Source: Aggregicoccus sp. 17bor-14 (GTDB lineage Bacteria > Myxococcota > Myxococcia > Myxococcales > Myxococcaceae). Taken from it: a DNA stretch of 64,000 bases. The notes beneath the pieces were generated by a model. The model made no database searches, had not been told where the DNA came from, and saw nothing but the letters and a program-made list of their open reading frames with translations. Positions 44,373 through 52,902 of this stretch are shown piece by piece. The translations under genes and the position numbers were made by a program. Location of the stretch: positions 119,793-183,792 of the forward strand of contig NZ_VJZZ01000009.1 in NCBI RefSeq assembly GCF_009659535.1, in the 5' to 3' direction. The first letter of the stretch is position 1. Every line of letters begins with the position of its first letter.

Positions 44373-45194
44373 CTAGAGCTGCTGCGCGAGCGCAGCGGAG
44401 GGGTGCGGTGCGAGCGAGAGCGAGCGCAGGCGCGCAGGGGGCGCCGGCTCACCGTAGCCCAGGGCGAGCTCGCGGCGAATCGACTCGTACACCGCGTGCC
44501 GGCACAGGAGCTCCTGGTGCGTCACCGGGGGCACCTCCACGTTGAACACGTTGGGCGAGCTCCGGGCATCCAGGACCGAGCTGGGATAGGAGGCCACCCC
44601 GTCGCCGCGCGAGTAGATGGAGGTGACGCGCACGGAGGAGGGGTAGGGCGCTTCCCTCAGCTGGCGCAGGAAGGGCGAGCGCGGCGTCATCTGCCACATG
44701 CTGGGGGCGAACCAGCCCAGCGTGGCGCAGCCCAGGTAGGCCACGGGCGTGCCGTGGAAGGGCGAGCCGAGCGTGATGAGGTTGCGCACCCGGCGCTCGC
44801 CGCCCAGGCGCTTCACGTAATAGGTGCCGATGAGGCCGCCCTTGCTGTGCCCGATGATGGTCAGGGGGCCCAGGTCGTAGCGGGCGTAGAGCCGCTCCAC
44901 CTTGGCGTGCACCTTCTGGGCGCTCTCGTCGATGCCCCGGGTGTTGAAGCGGTCGAAGGCGCCGCCCAGGTTGATGGACCAGACGCAGTAGCCGTCGCGC
45001 CGCAGGCGCAGCTCGAGGATCTCGAACACCCGGCGGGTGCTGAAGAAGCCGTAGAGCAGGAGCACCGGCTTGGGGCAGCGGGTGAAGTCCGTGCGCCGAA
45101 CGACCTCGTTCGCGCGCCGGTCGAACTGCACGTAGCCCGCGAAGTCCTTCACGCTGCGCTTGAACCGCCGATACCCCAGCACGAGGGAATTCAT
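44373..45194 (-). CDS. Alpha/beta hydrolase, triacylglycerol-lipase-like
   Basis: 273 residues. Nucleophile elbow GHSKGG (IIGHSKGGLIGTYYVKRLGG), oxyanion stretch VLLLYGFFSTRR, NLITLGSPFHGTPVA and a late His (PPVTHQELLCRHAVYESI). Resembles the bacterial lipase/PGAP1-like group acting on lipids or esters. No signal peptide, so probably cytoplasmic. ATG 45194 with GAGGAGAG 8 bases upstream. Probable first gene of the pair with the hypothetical gene after it. Confidence 0.85.
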   Translation of the reverse strand: MNSLVLGYRRFKRSVKDFAGYVQFDRRANEVVRRTDFTRCPKPVLLLYGFFSTRRVFEILELRLRRDGYCVWSINLGGAFDRFNTRGIDESAQKVHAKVERLYARYDLGPLTIIGHSKGGLIGTYYVKRLGGERRVRNLITLGSPFHGTPVAYLGCATLGWFAPSMWQMTPRSPFLRQLREAPYPSSVRVTSIYSRGDGVASYPSSVLDARSSPNVFNVEVPPVTHQELLCRHAVYESIRRELALGYGEPAPPARLRSLSLAPHPSAALAQQL

Positions 45195-45326
45195 TCCGGC
45201 CGCTCTCCTCGCCGCTGCAACGCACGCACGCCGATCAAGCTAGGAACGGAGCCTGCAGGCGCCAGGGGGAAGGAGGACCTTTCCGTCCGGTATTGACCTC
45301 CAGGGGCGGCCGCGCTGTCTCCGGGA

Positions 45327-46208
45327 TCAGGCGAAGTGTTGGAGGAAGTTGCGCAGGATGCGCGGCCCCGCCGGCGTCGGGCCCAGTCCCGCGAGAATGC
45401 GCGGCACGCGCTCGTTGGGTGGCAGACCCAGGGCGCGGGCCTCTTCCTCCAGGCGCTCGGCGCGCGCGCCCACGAGGGCTGCGAGCGCGCCGGAGGTGAG
45501 CTCGGGGTGGAACTGGACGCCGCGAACGCGGGGAGCGAAGGCGAGCGCCTGCAGCGCGGTGTTCGCATTGCCCGCGAGCACCCGCGCTCCCGCGGGCGCC
45601 CGCTCCACGATGTCCTCGTGCGTGGCCTGCACGCAGAAGCGCTCGGGAAGCCCCGCGAAGAGCGGGTCTCCGCGGCCCTCGCTGCTGAGCTGCACCTCGA
45701 CCGTGCCCACCTCGCGCCCCTGCACGTTGCGCACGACGCGCGCGCCCCAGGCCCAGGCGAGCAGCTGGTGGCCGAAGCACACCCCGAGGATGGGGACCTG
45801 CTGATCCGCCGCCTCCCGCAGCCACTCGGCCAATCGCACCATCCAGGGCTGCGGCTGGGTGACGGAGAGGGGAGAGCCGGCGACGAGCACCGCGTCGAAG
45901 GCTCGAGCGCGCGCGGGCAGCGCCGCACCCAGGTGCGCGGCGACGGTGGTGAAGCGGTGGCCCTCCTGCCCCAGCGCCTCGAAGAACCAGCGGTCGTAGT
46001 CGCCCGCACCCAGGCGCACCGGCGCGGCCGCATCGCCCGCTTTCACCAGCAGGACGTTGCGGGGGGCGGTGGGTTGCCGCTCGGAAGCACGCTCCCTACC
46101 GTTGGCCACTGCCGCCCGGCCTGCCCGCGCGGCCCGGCGGCGGGCGCCGCCTGTGCTCCTTCTGCCCACCGTGTCGCTTCCCGCTTTCGTCCGCACCGTG
46201 TTCTCCAT
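45327..46208 (-). CDS. Class I glutamine amidotransferase (gamma-glutamyl hydrolase-type)
   Basis: Up to 293 residues. Catalytic Cys in GVCFGHQLLAWA and the His-Glu of FHPE (VRGVQFHPELTSG). Resembles free-standing GMP-synthase-like amidotransferases, including the PuuD/PauD-type hydrolases that remove glutamate from gamma-glutamyl compounds. The first ~45 residues are low-complexity basic; ATG 46208 leaves only 14 bases to the divergent aldehyde dehydrogenase start. GTG 46109 (260 residues) would give a more credible promoter region. Confidence 0.85.
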   Translation of the reverse strand: MENTVRTKAGSDTVGRRSTGGARRRAARAGRAAVANGRERASERQPTAPRNVLLVKAGDAAAPVRLGAGDYDRWFFEALGQEGHRFTTVAAHLGAALPARARAFDAVLVAGSPLSVTQPQPWMVRLAEWLREAADQQVPILGVCFGHQLLAWAWGARVVRNVQGREVGTVEVQLSSEGRGDPLFAGLPERFCVQATHEDIVERAPAGARVLAGNANTALQALAFAPRVRGVQFHPELTSGALAALVGARAERLEEEARALGLPPNERVPRILAGLGPTPAGPRILRNFLQHFA

Positions 46209-46222
46209 GTGAGGCCGCCGTC

Positions 46223-47713
46223 ATGACCGATCCACGCACGCTGACGCCCCGCTTCCCGCAGCTCAAGCTGCTCATCGGAGGCCAGGCTGTGGACCCCATC
46301 GAGGGGCGCACCCTGCCGGTGGTGAACCCCGCGACGGGCGAGACGCTGTGCCAGGTGCCCAGCGCGGACGCCTCCGACGTGGACCGCGCGGTGCGCGCGG
46401 CGCGCAAGGCCTTCGAGGAGGGGCCCTGGGGGAAGATGAACGCGAGCGCGCGCGGCAAGCTGCTGCGCCGCCTCTCCGACCTCCTGTGGGAGCGGCGCGA
46501 GGAGTTCGCGCTGCTCGAGTCGCTGGAGAACGGCAAGACCTTCAAGGACGCGCTGCGCGGGGACGTCGGCCCGGGCGCAGCCACGCTGTCCTGGTGGTCG
46601 GACCTCGCGGGCAAGACGCACGGCGAGGTGCTGCCGGTGGACGGCCCCTTCCACACCTACTGCCTCAAGGAGCCGGTGGGCGTGGTGGGCGCGATCGTGC
46701 CGTGGAACTACCCCACCTGCCTCATGTGCTGGAAGCTGGGCCCGGCGCTCGCCGCCGGCTGCACCGTGGTGCTCAAGCCCAGCGAGCTCACGCCGCTCAC
46801 CGCGATGAAGCTGGGCGAGCTCGCGCTGGAGGCGGGGCTGCCCGAGGGCGTGCTCAACGTGGTGGTGGGCTATGGCGACCCTGCGGGCGAGGCGCTCGCG
46901 CGCCACCCGGACGTGGACAAGATCTCCTTCACCGGCTCGGCCCGCACCGCGCGCCGCCTCATGCAGGCGAGCGCCGCGACGAACCTCAAGAAGCTGACGC
47001 TGGAGCTGGGCGGCAAGAGCCCGCAGATCATCTTCCCGGACGCGGACTTCGACACCGCGATCGAGGCCTGCTTCTGGGGCATCTTCGGCAACAAGGGTGA
47101 GACCTGCAACGCGGGCAGCCGCGTGCTGGTGCACGAGCGCGTGTACGACGAGTTCGTGGGCCGGCTCGCCGAGCGCGCGCGCCACATGCGCGTGGGTGAC
47201 CCCCTGAGCCCCGACACCGAGATGGGCGCGCAGGTGAGCGCGAAGCAGCTGCAGACCATCCTCGGCTACATCCAGAGCGGCCAGGAGCAGGGCGCGCGCG
47301 TGCTCGCAGGCGGCGAGCGCGACACGGAGGGCGCCAAGGCGCGCGGCAACTTCCTCAAGCCCACCATCTTCGGAGAGGTGCAGCCCGAGATGCGCATCGC
47401 GCAGGAGGAGATCTTCGGCCCGGTGCTCAGCTGCCTGCGCTTCCGCGACGAGGCGCACGCGCTGCAGATTGCGAACGGCACCTCGTACGGGCTCGCCGCG
47501 AGCCTCTGGACGCGCGACGTGGCGCGCGCCCACGCGCTCGCGCGCCGCGTGAAGAGCGGCGTGGTGTGGATCAACTGCTTCAACGAGTTCGACGATGCCG
47601 CGCCCTTCGGTGGCTACAAGGAGAGCGGCTGGGGGCGGGACCTGTCGCATCACGCGATCGAGGGTTACCTCCAGTACAAGGCCGTGTGGACGAAGCTCCC
47701 CACGGACGTCTGA
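46223..47713 (+). CDS. NAD(P)-dependent aldehyde dehydrogenase
   Basis: 496 residues, full-length ALDH superfamily. Nucleophile Cys in GNKGETCNAGSRVLV, general base Glu in LTLELGGKSPQ, cofactor region VPWNYPTCLMCWKLGPALAAGCTVVLKPSE. Closest in feel to gamma-glutamyl-aminobutyraldehyde/betaine-aldehyde types (PuuC, BADH). Followed 26 bases later by a glutamine-synthetase-family gene and then an alcohol dehydrogenase. GAGG lies 8 bases before ATG 46223. Confidence 0.95.
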   Translation: MTDPRTLTPRFPQLKLLIGGQAVDPIEGRTLPVVNPATGETLCQVPSADASDVDRAVRAARKAFEEGPWGKMNASARGKLLRRLSDLLWERREEFALLESLENGKTFKDALRGDVGPGAATLSWWSDLAGKTHGEVLPVDGPFHTYCLKEPVGVVGAIVPWNYPTCLMCWKLGPALAAGCTVVLKPSELTPLTAMKLGELALEAGLPEGVLNVVVGYGDPAGEALARHPDVDKISFTGSARTARRLMQASAATNLKKLTLELGGKSPQIIFPDADFDTAIEACFWGIFGNKGETCNAGSRVLVHERVYDEFVGRLAERARHMRVGDPLSPDTEMGAQVSAKQLQTILGYIQSGQEQGARVLAGGERDTEGAKARGNFLKPTIFGEVQPEMRIAQEEIFGPVLSCLRFRDEAHALQIANGTSYGLAASLWTRDVARAHALARRVKSGVVWINCFNEFDDAAPFGGYKESGWGRDLSHHAIEGYLQYKAVWTKLPTDV

Positions 47714-47739
47714 GTCACGCTGCACGAGGAGCGCGTCCC

Positions 47740-49209
47740 ATGCCGAACCGTCCCAAGGCCAAGGTCCTGAAGCTCTCTCCCGCCGCTCCGAAGCACGCGC
47801 GCGCGCGCCGCAGCACGCGCACGCCGGCGTCCCGCGCCCCGCGCGCGAGCGCCGAGTCGCAGCTGGACGGCATCAAGCGCTGGCTCGAGGAGAAGGGCGT
47901 GCGCCAAGTGAAGGTGGGCGCCGTGGACATCGACGGCGTGTGGCGCGGCAAGTACATCTCGCTGGAGAAGTTCTACTCCGCGGCGAAGGGCGGCCTGGGC
48001 TTCTGTGACGTCGTCTTCGGCTGGGACATCGCGGACGACCTGCTCGACAACACCAAGGTGACGGGCTGGCACACCGGCTACCCGGACGCGCAGGCCCGCG
48101 TGGACCTGTCCACCGGGCGCATCATCCCGTGGGAGCCGGACACGGCGGCCTTCCTCCTGGACTTCGTGAAGCCGGACGGCAGCCCGTGGGAGGTGAGCCC
48201 GCGCCAGCTCCTGCAGCGGGTGGGCGAGCGCGCCCGCGCGGCCGGCTTCCTCCCGCGCTTCGGGGCCGAGTACGAGTTCTTCGTCTTCAAGGAGAACCCG
48301 CAGTCGCTCAAGGACAAGGGCTACCAGAACCTGACGCCGCTCACCCCCGGCATGTTCGGCTACTCGTGGCTGCGCACCAGCCAGAGCGCGCCCTTCGTGC
48401 ACGCGCTGATGGACGGCTGCAACGCGTTCGGCCTGGACATCGAGGGCTTCCACACCGAGACCGGCCCCGGCGTCTTCGAGGCGGCCATCCGCTACGGGGA
48501 CCTGGAGCGCGCGGCGGACCGCGCGGTGCTGTTCAAGACGGTGGTGAAGGAGATCGCGAGCCGCCACGGCCTCACCGCCTGCTTCATGGCCAAGGTGAAC
48601 CCGAAGCTGCCGGGCTGCTCGGGCCACGTGCACGAGTCCCTCTGGGACTTGAAGGGCGAGAAGAACCTCTTCCACGACCCGTCCGCCGAGGGCGGGATGA
48701 GCCGCACGCTGCGCCACTACCTCGGGGGGCTCGTCACGCTGATGCCCGAGCTCACCGCGCTCTACTGGCCCACGGTGAACAGCTACAAGCGCAGCGTGGA
48801 GGGCACCTGGGCCCCCACCGCCGTGACCTGGGGGCGCGAGAACCGCACCACCGCGGTGCGCGTCATCGGCGACAGCCCCAAGTCCATGCGCCTCGAGTAC
48901 CGGCAGCTGGGCGCGGACATGAACGCGTACATCGGCATGGCGGCGAGCCTCGCCGCGGGCCTGTGGGGCATCGAGAACGAGGTGGAGCCGCCGCCGCCCT
49001 GCGCGGGCAACGGCTACCAGGCCGGTGCGCCTCCGCTGCCGCGCACCCTGAAGGAGGCGGTGTGCCTCCTCAAGGAGAGCGAGCGCGCGCGCGAGCTGCT
49101 GGGCGAGGAGTTCGTGGACCACTACGTGCGCACGCGCGAGTGGGAGGTGCGTCAGTACGAGCGCGCCGTCACCAGCTGGGAGCTCGAGCGGTACCTGGAG
49201 TTGATCTAA
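47740..49209 (+). CDS. Glutamine-synthetase-family ligase (gamma-glutamyl-amine synthetase-like)
   Basis: 489 residues. GS core is intact: GAEYEFFVFKENP, HTETGPGVFEAAI, MAKVNPKLPGCSGHVHESLW, VNSYKRSVEGTWAPTAVTWGRENRTTAVRV, MRLEYRQLGADMNAYI. The adenylylation region of housekeeping GlnA is absent, and the first 40 residues are a basic Ala/Arg-rich extension. Together with ALDH, alcohol dehydrogenase and amidotransferase, it looks like PuuA/PauA/GlnA4-type enzymes, which gamma-glutamylate an amine. The true substrate is not decided by sequence. GAGGAG 9 bases before the ATG. Confidence 0.9.
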   Translation: MPNRPKAKVLKLSPAAPKHARARRSTRTPASRAPRASAESQLDGIKRWLEEKGVRQVKVGAVDIDGVWRGKYISLEKFYSAAKGGLGFCDVVFGWDIADDLLDNTKVTGWHTGYPDAQARVDLSTGRIIPWEPDTAAFLLDFVKPDGSPWEVSPRQLLQRVGERARAAGFLPRFGAEYEFFVFKENPQSLKDKGYQNLTPLTPGMFGYSWLRTSQSAPFVHALMDGCNAFGLDIEGFHTETGPGVFEAAIRYGDLERAADRAVLFKTVVKEIASRHGLTACFMAKVNPKLPGCSGHVHESLWDLKGEKNLFHDPSAEGGMSRTLRHYLGGLVTLMPELTALYWPTVNSYKRSVEGTWAPTAVTWGRENRTTAVRVIGDSPKSMRLEYRQLGADMNAYIGMAASLAAGLWGIENEVEPPPPCAGNGYQAGAPPLPRTLKEAVCLLKESERARELLGEEFVDHYVRTREWEVRQYERAVTSWELERYLELI

Positions 49210-49227
49210 CGCAGTCCCTCACCCCGA

Positions 49228-49248
49228 CCCTCTCCCAAAGGGAGAGGG
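49228..49248. repeat. Short palindromic element (REP-like hairpin)
   Basis: CCCTCTCCC (49228-49236), AAA, GGGAGAGGG (49240-49248): a perfect 9-bp stem in the gap between the ligase and alcohol dehydrogenase genes, preceded by ccctcaccccga. This sequence type is a widespread intergenic palindrome in GC-rich bacteria. Confidence 0.7.
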
Positions 49249-49265
49249 AGGACACGGTGGAGATC

Positions 49266-50450
49266 ATGAAGCCCATCGACATGCCGACCGAAGCGCGCAT
49301 CACCGAGATGGCCTGGCCCACGAAGATCGTCTTCGGCGTGGGCGCGCTGCAGCGGCTGCCGGCGCAGGTGGCGCGGCTCGGGATGAAGAAGCCCCTGGTG
49401 GTGACGGACGCGGGCGTGGTGAAGGCGGGCCTCGCCCAGCGCGTGTACGACGTGCTGAAGGGCGCGGACGTGGCATTCGGCGTCTTCGACCGCGTGCAGC
49501 CGAACCCCACCGAGAAGGATGCCTTCGATGGGCTCGAGGCCTACCGCAGCCAGGGCTGCGACGGCATCGTCGCGGTGGGCGGCGGAAGCCCCCTGGACGC
49601 GGCGAAGCTGGTGCAGTTGCTCACCACGCACGAGCCGCCGCTCAGCCGCTACGACGACGCCACGGGCGGAGACCAGTACGTGCGCGACGACCTGCCGCCC
49701 CTCATCGCCATCCCCACCACCGCGGGCACGGGCTCGGAGGTGAGCCGCTCGGGCGTGGCCACGCTGCAGGACACCGGGCGCAAGACGGTCATCTTCAGCC
49801 CGCACCTGCTGCCGCGCGCTGCCGTGTGCGACCCCGAGCTCACCGTGGGGCTGCCGCCCGGGCCCACCGCGGCCACCGGCATGGACGCCTTCACCCACTG
49901 CCTCGAGGCCTACCTCTCCAACGGCTTCCACCCGCTCGCGGACGCGGTGGCGCTGGACGGCATCATGCGCGTGGGCCGCTCGCTGGAGACCGCCGTGCGC
50001 AACGGGAAGGATCTCGCCGCGCGCAGCGACATGATGGTGGCCGCGCTCGAGGGCGCCATGGCCTTCCAGAAGGGACTGGGCGCCTGCCACGCGCTCGCCC
50101 ACGCGCTCACGCCCATCAGCAACGTGCACCACGGCCTGGCCAATGCCGTGGTGCTGCCCGCGGTGATGAACTTCAACCGCGCCGCGGTGGTGGGGCGGCT
50201 CGCGCGCGTGGCGGTGGCGATGGGGGACACGTCACTGGCGCGCGAGGAGGTGCTCGCGGGCAATGCCATCGAGCGCGTGCGCGCGCTCAACGCCGCCATC
50301 GGTATCCCCGCGCGCCTGCGCGATGTCGGGGTGCAGGAGAAGGACCTGGAGACCATCGCGCACAAGGCTTTCCAGGACGCCTCGCACCTCGCCAACCCGC
50401 GCAAGTGCAGCGAGGCGGACCTGCTCGCGATTGCGCGCGAGGCCTACTGA
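49266..50450 (+). CDS. Iron-containing (group III) alcohol dehydrogenase
   Basis: 394 residues. NAD site GCDGIVAVGGGSPLDAAKLVQ, ligands in GMDAFTHCLEAYLSNGFHPLADA and ACHALAHALTPISNVHHGLANAVVLP, with the His cluster typical of metal-binding members. IPTTAGTGSEVSR is also conserved. Members oxidise or reduce alcohols such as 1,3-propanediol or 4-hydroxybutyrate. In this module it may handle the alcohol form of the aldehyde dehydrogenase substrate. ATG 49266; the upstream open frame is a shadow of the ligase. Confidence 0.93.
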   Translation: MKPIDMPTEARITEMAWPTKIVFGVGALQRLPAQVARLGMKKPLVVTDAGVVKAGLAQRVYDVLKGADVAFGVFDRVQPNPTEKDAFDGLEAYRSQGCDGIVAVGGGSPLDAAKLVQLLTTHEPPLSRYDDATGGDQYVRDDLPPLIAIPTTAGTGSEVSRSGVATLQDTGRKTVIFSPHLLPRAAVCDPELTVGLPPGPTAATGMDAFTHCLEAYLSNGFHPLADAVALDGIMRVGRSLETAVRNGKDLAARSDMMVAALEGAMAFQKGLGACHALAHALTPISNVHHGLANAVVLPAVMNFNRAAVVGRLARVAVAMGDTSLAREEVLAGNAIERVRALNAAIGIPARLRDVGVQEKDLETIAHKAFQDASHLANPRKCSEADLLAIAREAY

Positions 50451-50485
50451 GCCTGGGCTACTGAGCCTGGGCTACTGAGCCTGGG
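50444..50485. repeat. Perfect 3 x 14-bp tandem repeat at two convergent stop codons
   Basis: Unit CTACTGAGCCTGGG at 50444-50457, 50458-50471 and 50472-50485, with no mismatch. The first unit contains the stop of the alcohol dehydrogenase; the third contains the stop of the convergent lipoprotein gene. A slippage product; lengths other than 3 copies would change the gap only. Confidence 0.95.
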
Positions 50486-51032
50486 AGCCCGCGTCCGCAG
50501 CGCCCGCGGGCGGCGCGACGATGCCGCCGTCCGGGTTGGGCTTGAGCTGGCCGCCGGCGCCGACCACGCCGCCCACGGTGGGGGCGGGCGCCGCCTGCGG
50601 GGTGAACTCGATGGTCTCCACGGCCACCTGGCCCGGGAGCCGGAAGTCCATGGCGTTGATGCGGCCGCCGCGCTCGTGCTCGTAGATCTGCTGCGCCACG
50701 GTGCCCGCGACCAGCTTCTGGTCCGAGTAGAAGACGTAGGCGTAGACCTTTCCCTCCTCGGCCGGGATGCGGAAGGTGGTCTTGCCGATGGGCACGCCCG
50801 GGTCGCACTTGATGGAGAGGTTCTGGCGCGTCATCGTGAGCTGGCGCACCACGCCCTTCTCCGAGACGGTGAAGAGCAGGCAGAAGGGCAGCTGGTCCTT
50901 CGTGGTCACGAACTCCACGGTGTTGCCGTCGAGGCTGCGCAGCTCGGTGCGTTTCGCCGCGGGGGACTTGGCCCCGTCCTGACATCCGGTGAACAGCGCC
51001 ACCACTGCCAAGGCCCAGGTCCAGCGCTTCAT
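50472..51032 (-). CDS. Putative lipoprotein of unknown function
   Basis: 186 residues from ATG 51032: signal MKRWTWALAVVALFTGC with lipobox LFTGC (Cys 17), a central beta-rich region (LRSLDGNTVEFVTTKDQLPFCLLFTVSEKG, KTTFRIPAEEGKVYAYVFYSDQKLV) and a Gly/Pro/Ala-rich tail. A frame start at 51125 would put this signal internally and is rejected; GGAG lies 8-9 bases before ATG 51032. No family recognised. Gene is alone, convergent with the alcohol dehydrogenase. Confidence 0.8.
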   Translation of the reverse strand: MKRWTWALAVVALFTGCQDGAKSPAAKRTELRSLDGNTVEFVTTKDQLPFCLLFTVSEKGVVRQLTMTRQNLSIKCDPGVPIGKTTFRIPAEEGKVYAYVFYSDQKLVAGTVAQQIYEHERGGRINAMDFRLPGQVAVETIEFTPQAAPAPTVGGVVGAGGQLKPNPDGGIVAPPAGAADAGSQAQ

Positions 51033-51105
51033 AGGTCCGCTCCGTCTGGCGAGATGTGTTCCCAGGATAGCGCACCCGGAGGCCACCCCGCAGCCCCCCT
51101 GCGAC

Positions 51106-52902
51106 TCAAGGTCGACGGTAGACAATCACCTGCGGCGTCTCGTCGACGTAGAGGCCCGTCACCGGCACCTGGGTGCCGAAGGCCTGCCACACCGCCACCT
51201 CGTGCTCGCGGAACTCCTGGTGGTACTGCACCGCGGCGAGGTCCGCGTCCTCGGGGCCACCGGCGGGCCGCAGGTCCGAGCGCAGCTGGCCGTTGCGCTG
51301 GTAGTCGCGGAAGGAGTAGCCGTTCACCTCGTGCAGGTAGATTCGCGCCCCCTGCGGAGCATGCGCGTTGATCCACGGCAGCACGCCGGTGACGTTGTTG
51401 CTCCAGAACTGGCGCTGCATGCCGAGCGAGGCGGCCCCCGGAAGGCCCCCCGCCAGCTCCCCGTAGAAGCTGGTGCAGTAGGGGTGCACGCGCGCGAGCC
51501 CGAGCAGCGCAGGCGCGAAGAGCAGCGCGAACACCGGTGCGGCGACGGCGGCCCGTGGGACCCGCGCCGGCAGGCGCTGCGAGAGCGCCGCGCACCCGCG
51601 CGCCACCGAGGCCCCCGCGAGCATCGCGAGGAAGGGCATGGAGGGCAGCCAGTGCTTCACCCCGCCGAAGTGCGGCACCTGCGGGTGGCTGATGAGGAGG
51701 ATGGAGGCGAGCGCGTGCGCCCCCACGAGCAGCTCCGCGAGCGAGGCGCGCCGACGGAGCGCGCGCACCGCGAGCCCGAGCAGCCCCGTCACCATGGGCG
51801 CGAGCAGGCTCAGGGGCACGGTGAGCGCCGTCACCACGAACACGTAGGCGAGCGGGAAGGGCGGCGCGACGAGCAGCTGGCCCAGGTAGAACCAGGCGTA
51901 GTGCAAGTGCTCGGCGTGGAAGGCGAGGTACCACGCGGTGCGGTCCACCGGGTGGTGCCAGAGGTAGGGCCAGTGCAGGTAGAAGAGCAGCGGGCCCAGC
52001 GCGAGCATCGCCACGAGCGTGCCCAGCGCGCGCGCGGCCGGGGGCGCCAGCACGGAGAGCCTGCGCACGCAGAGCGCGAGGCCCACGACCAGGCTCCCCG
52101 CGAGGAAGGTCGCGGGGCTGAGCGGCGCGATGCGGCGCAGCAGCCCCTCCGGCCCGAGGCTCAGCGCCATCAGCGCGAAGAGCAGCGGCACGGCGAGGCT
52201 CACTGCCACGAAGAGCCCCAGCGTGCGCCGCGCCTCGCGCAGCCCGGCCCCGGACGTCGCAGTCCACGCCCGCGCGAGCGCGAAGGGGGCGAGCGCCACG
52301 GGGAGGAAGAGCGCGTTGTGCTTCGTGCCCAGCGCGAGCCCGAAGGCGAGCCCGCAGGCCCAGCCCCAGCGCGCCTCGTCCAGCGCGCGCCAGAACGCGT
52401 ACACGACGAGCAGCCACATCGCGGCCACCGGCATGTCGAAGCAGGCCAGCTCCGCGTTGAAGAGCTGGCGCGGGACGAGGAAGAAGGAGAGGGCGGCGAA
52501 GAGGCCCGCGGTGCGGCCCCAGAGGCTGCTGCCCATGCGGTAGACGAGCGCGGGGATGAGCGCGTTGAGCGCGAGCGCCGGCAGGCGGAAGGCGGTGGCC
52601 GGGCGCATCAGGCCCAGCTCCTCGTGCAGCACGGCGTGCGAGAGGCCGAAGAGCAGCTTCATCAGCACCGGGTGCTCGTGGTTCTCCTCGAAGAAGCGCA
52701 CGATGCTCGCGTCCTGCAGCGCGAGCGCGGGCGCGTGCACGAGCAGCCGCAGCCACGCGGCGTAGCTCTGGCCCGCCGCGAAGTAGACGCTCTCGTCGCG
52801 CACGTAGCCCACCGCGCGCTCGGTGAGCAGCAGCGCGAGCAGCGCGAGCGCCCACAGCGCGAAGGCCGTCCAGCGCTCCTGTCGCAGGGCGCGCTCGCTC
52901 AC
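51106..52902 (-). CDS. Glycosyltransferase family 39 (PMT/ArnT-like) membrane protein
   Basis: 598 residues and about eleven membrane segments, followed by a soluble periplasmic tail (from about 505). The first periplasmic loop has the acidic DE pair typical of this family (RAVGYVRDESVYFAAGQSYA), followed by HEHPVLMKLLFGLSHAVLHEELG. Uses a polyprenyl-linked sugar. GTG 52902 overlaps the neighbour's stop (GTGA), showing one transcript. Substrate and acceptor unknown; may decorate surface protein or lipid A. Confidence 0.85.
   Translation of the reverse strand: MSERALRQERWTAFALWALALLALLLTERAVGYVRDESVYFAAGQSYAAWLRLLVHAPALALQDASIVRFFEENHEHPVLMKLLFGLSHAVLHEELGLMRPATAFRLPALALNALIPALVYRMGSSLWGRTAGLFAALSFFLVPRQLFNAELACFDMPVAAMWLLVVYAFWRALDEARWGWACGLAFGLALGTKHNALFLPVALAPFALARAWTATSGAGLREARRTLGLFVAVSLAVPLLFALMALSLGPEGLLRRIAPLSPATFLAGSLVVGLALCVRRLSVLAPPAARALGTLVAMLALGPLLFYLHWPYLWHHPVDRTAWYLAFHAEHLHYAWFYLGQLLVAPPFPLAYVFVVTALTVPLSLLAPMVTGLLGLAVRALRRRASLAELLVGAHALASILLISHPQVPHFGGVKHWLPSMPFLAMLAGASVARGCAALSQRLPARVPRAAVAAPVFALLFAPALLGLARVHPYCTSFYGELAGGLPGAASLGMQRQFWSNNVTGVLPWINAHAPQGARIYLHEVNGYSFRDYQRNGQLRSDLRPAGGPEDADLAAVQYHQEFREHEVAVWQAFGTQVPVTGLYVDETPQVIVYRRP

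Noticed and set aside
48129-50450. 773-residue frame suggesting a fusion with the alcohol dehydrogenase
   Set aside because: Only the part from ATG 49266 has dehydrogenase motifs; the upstream part is a frame shadow of the ligase gene.
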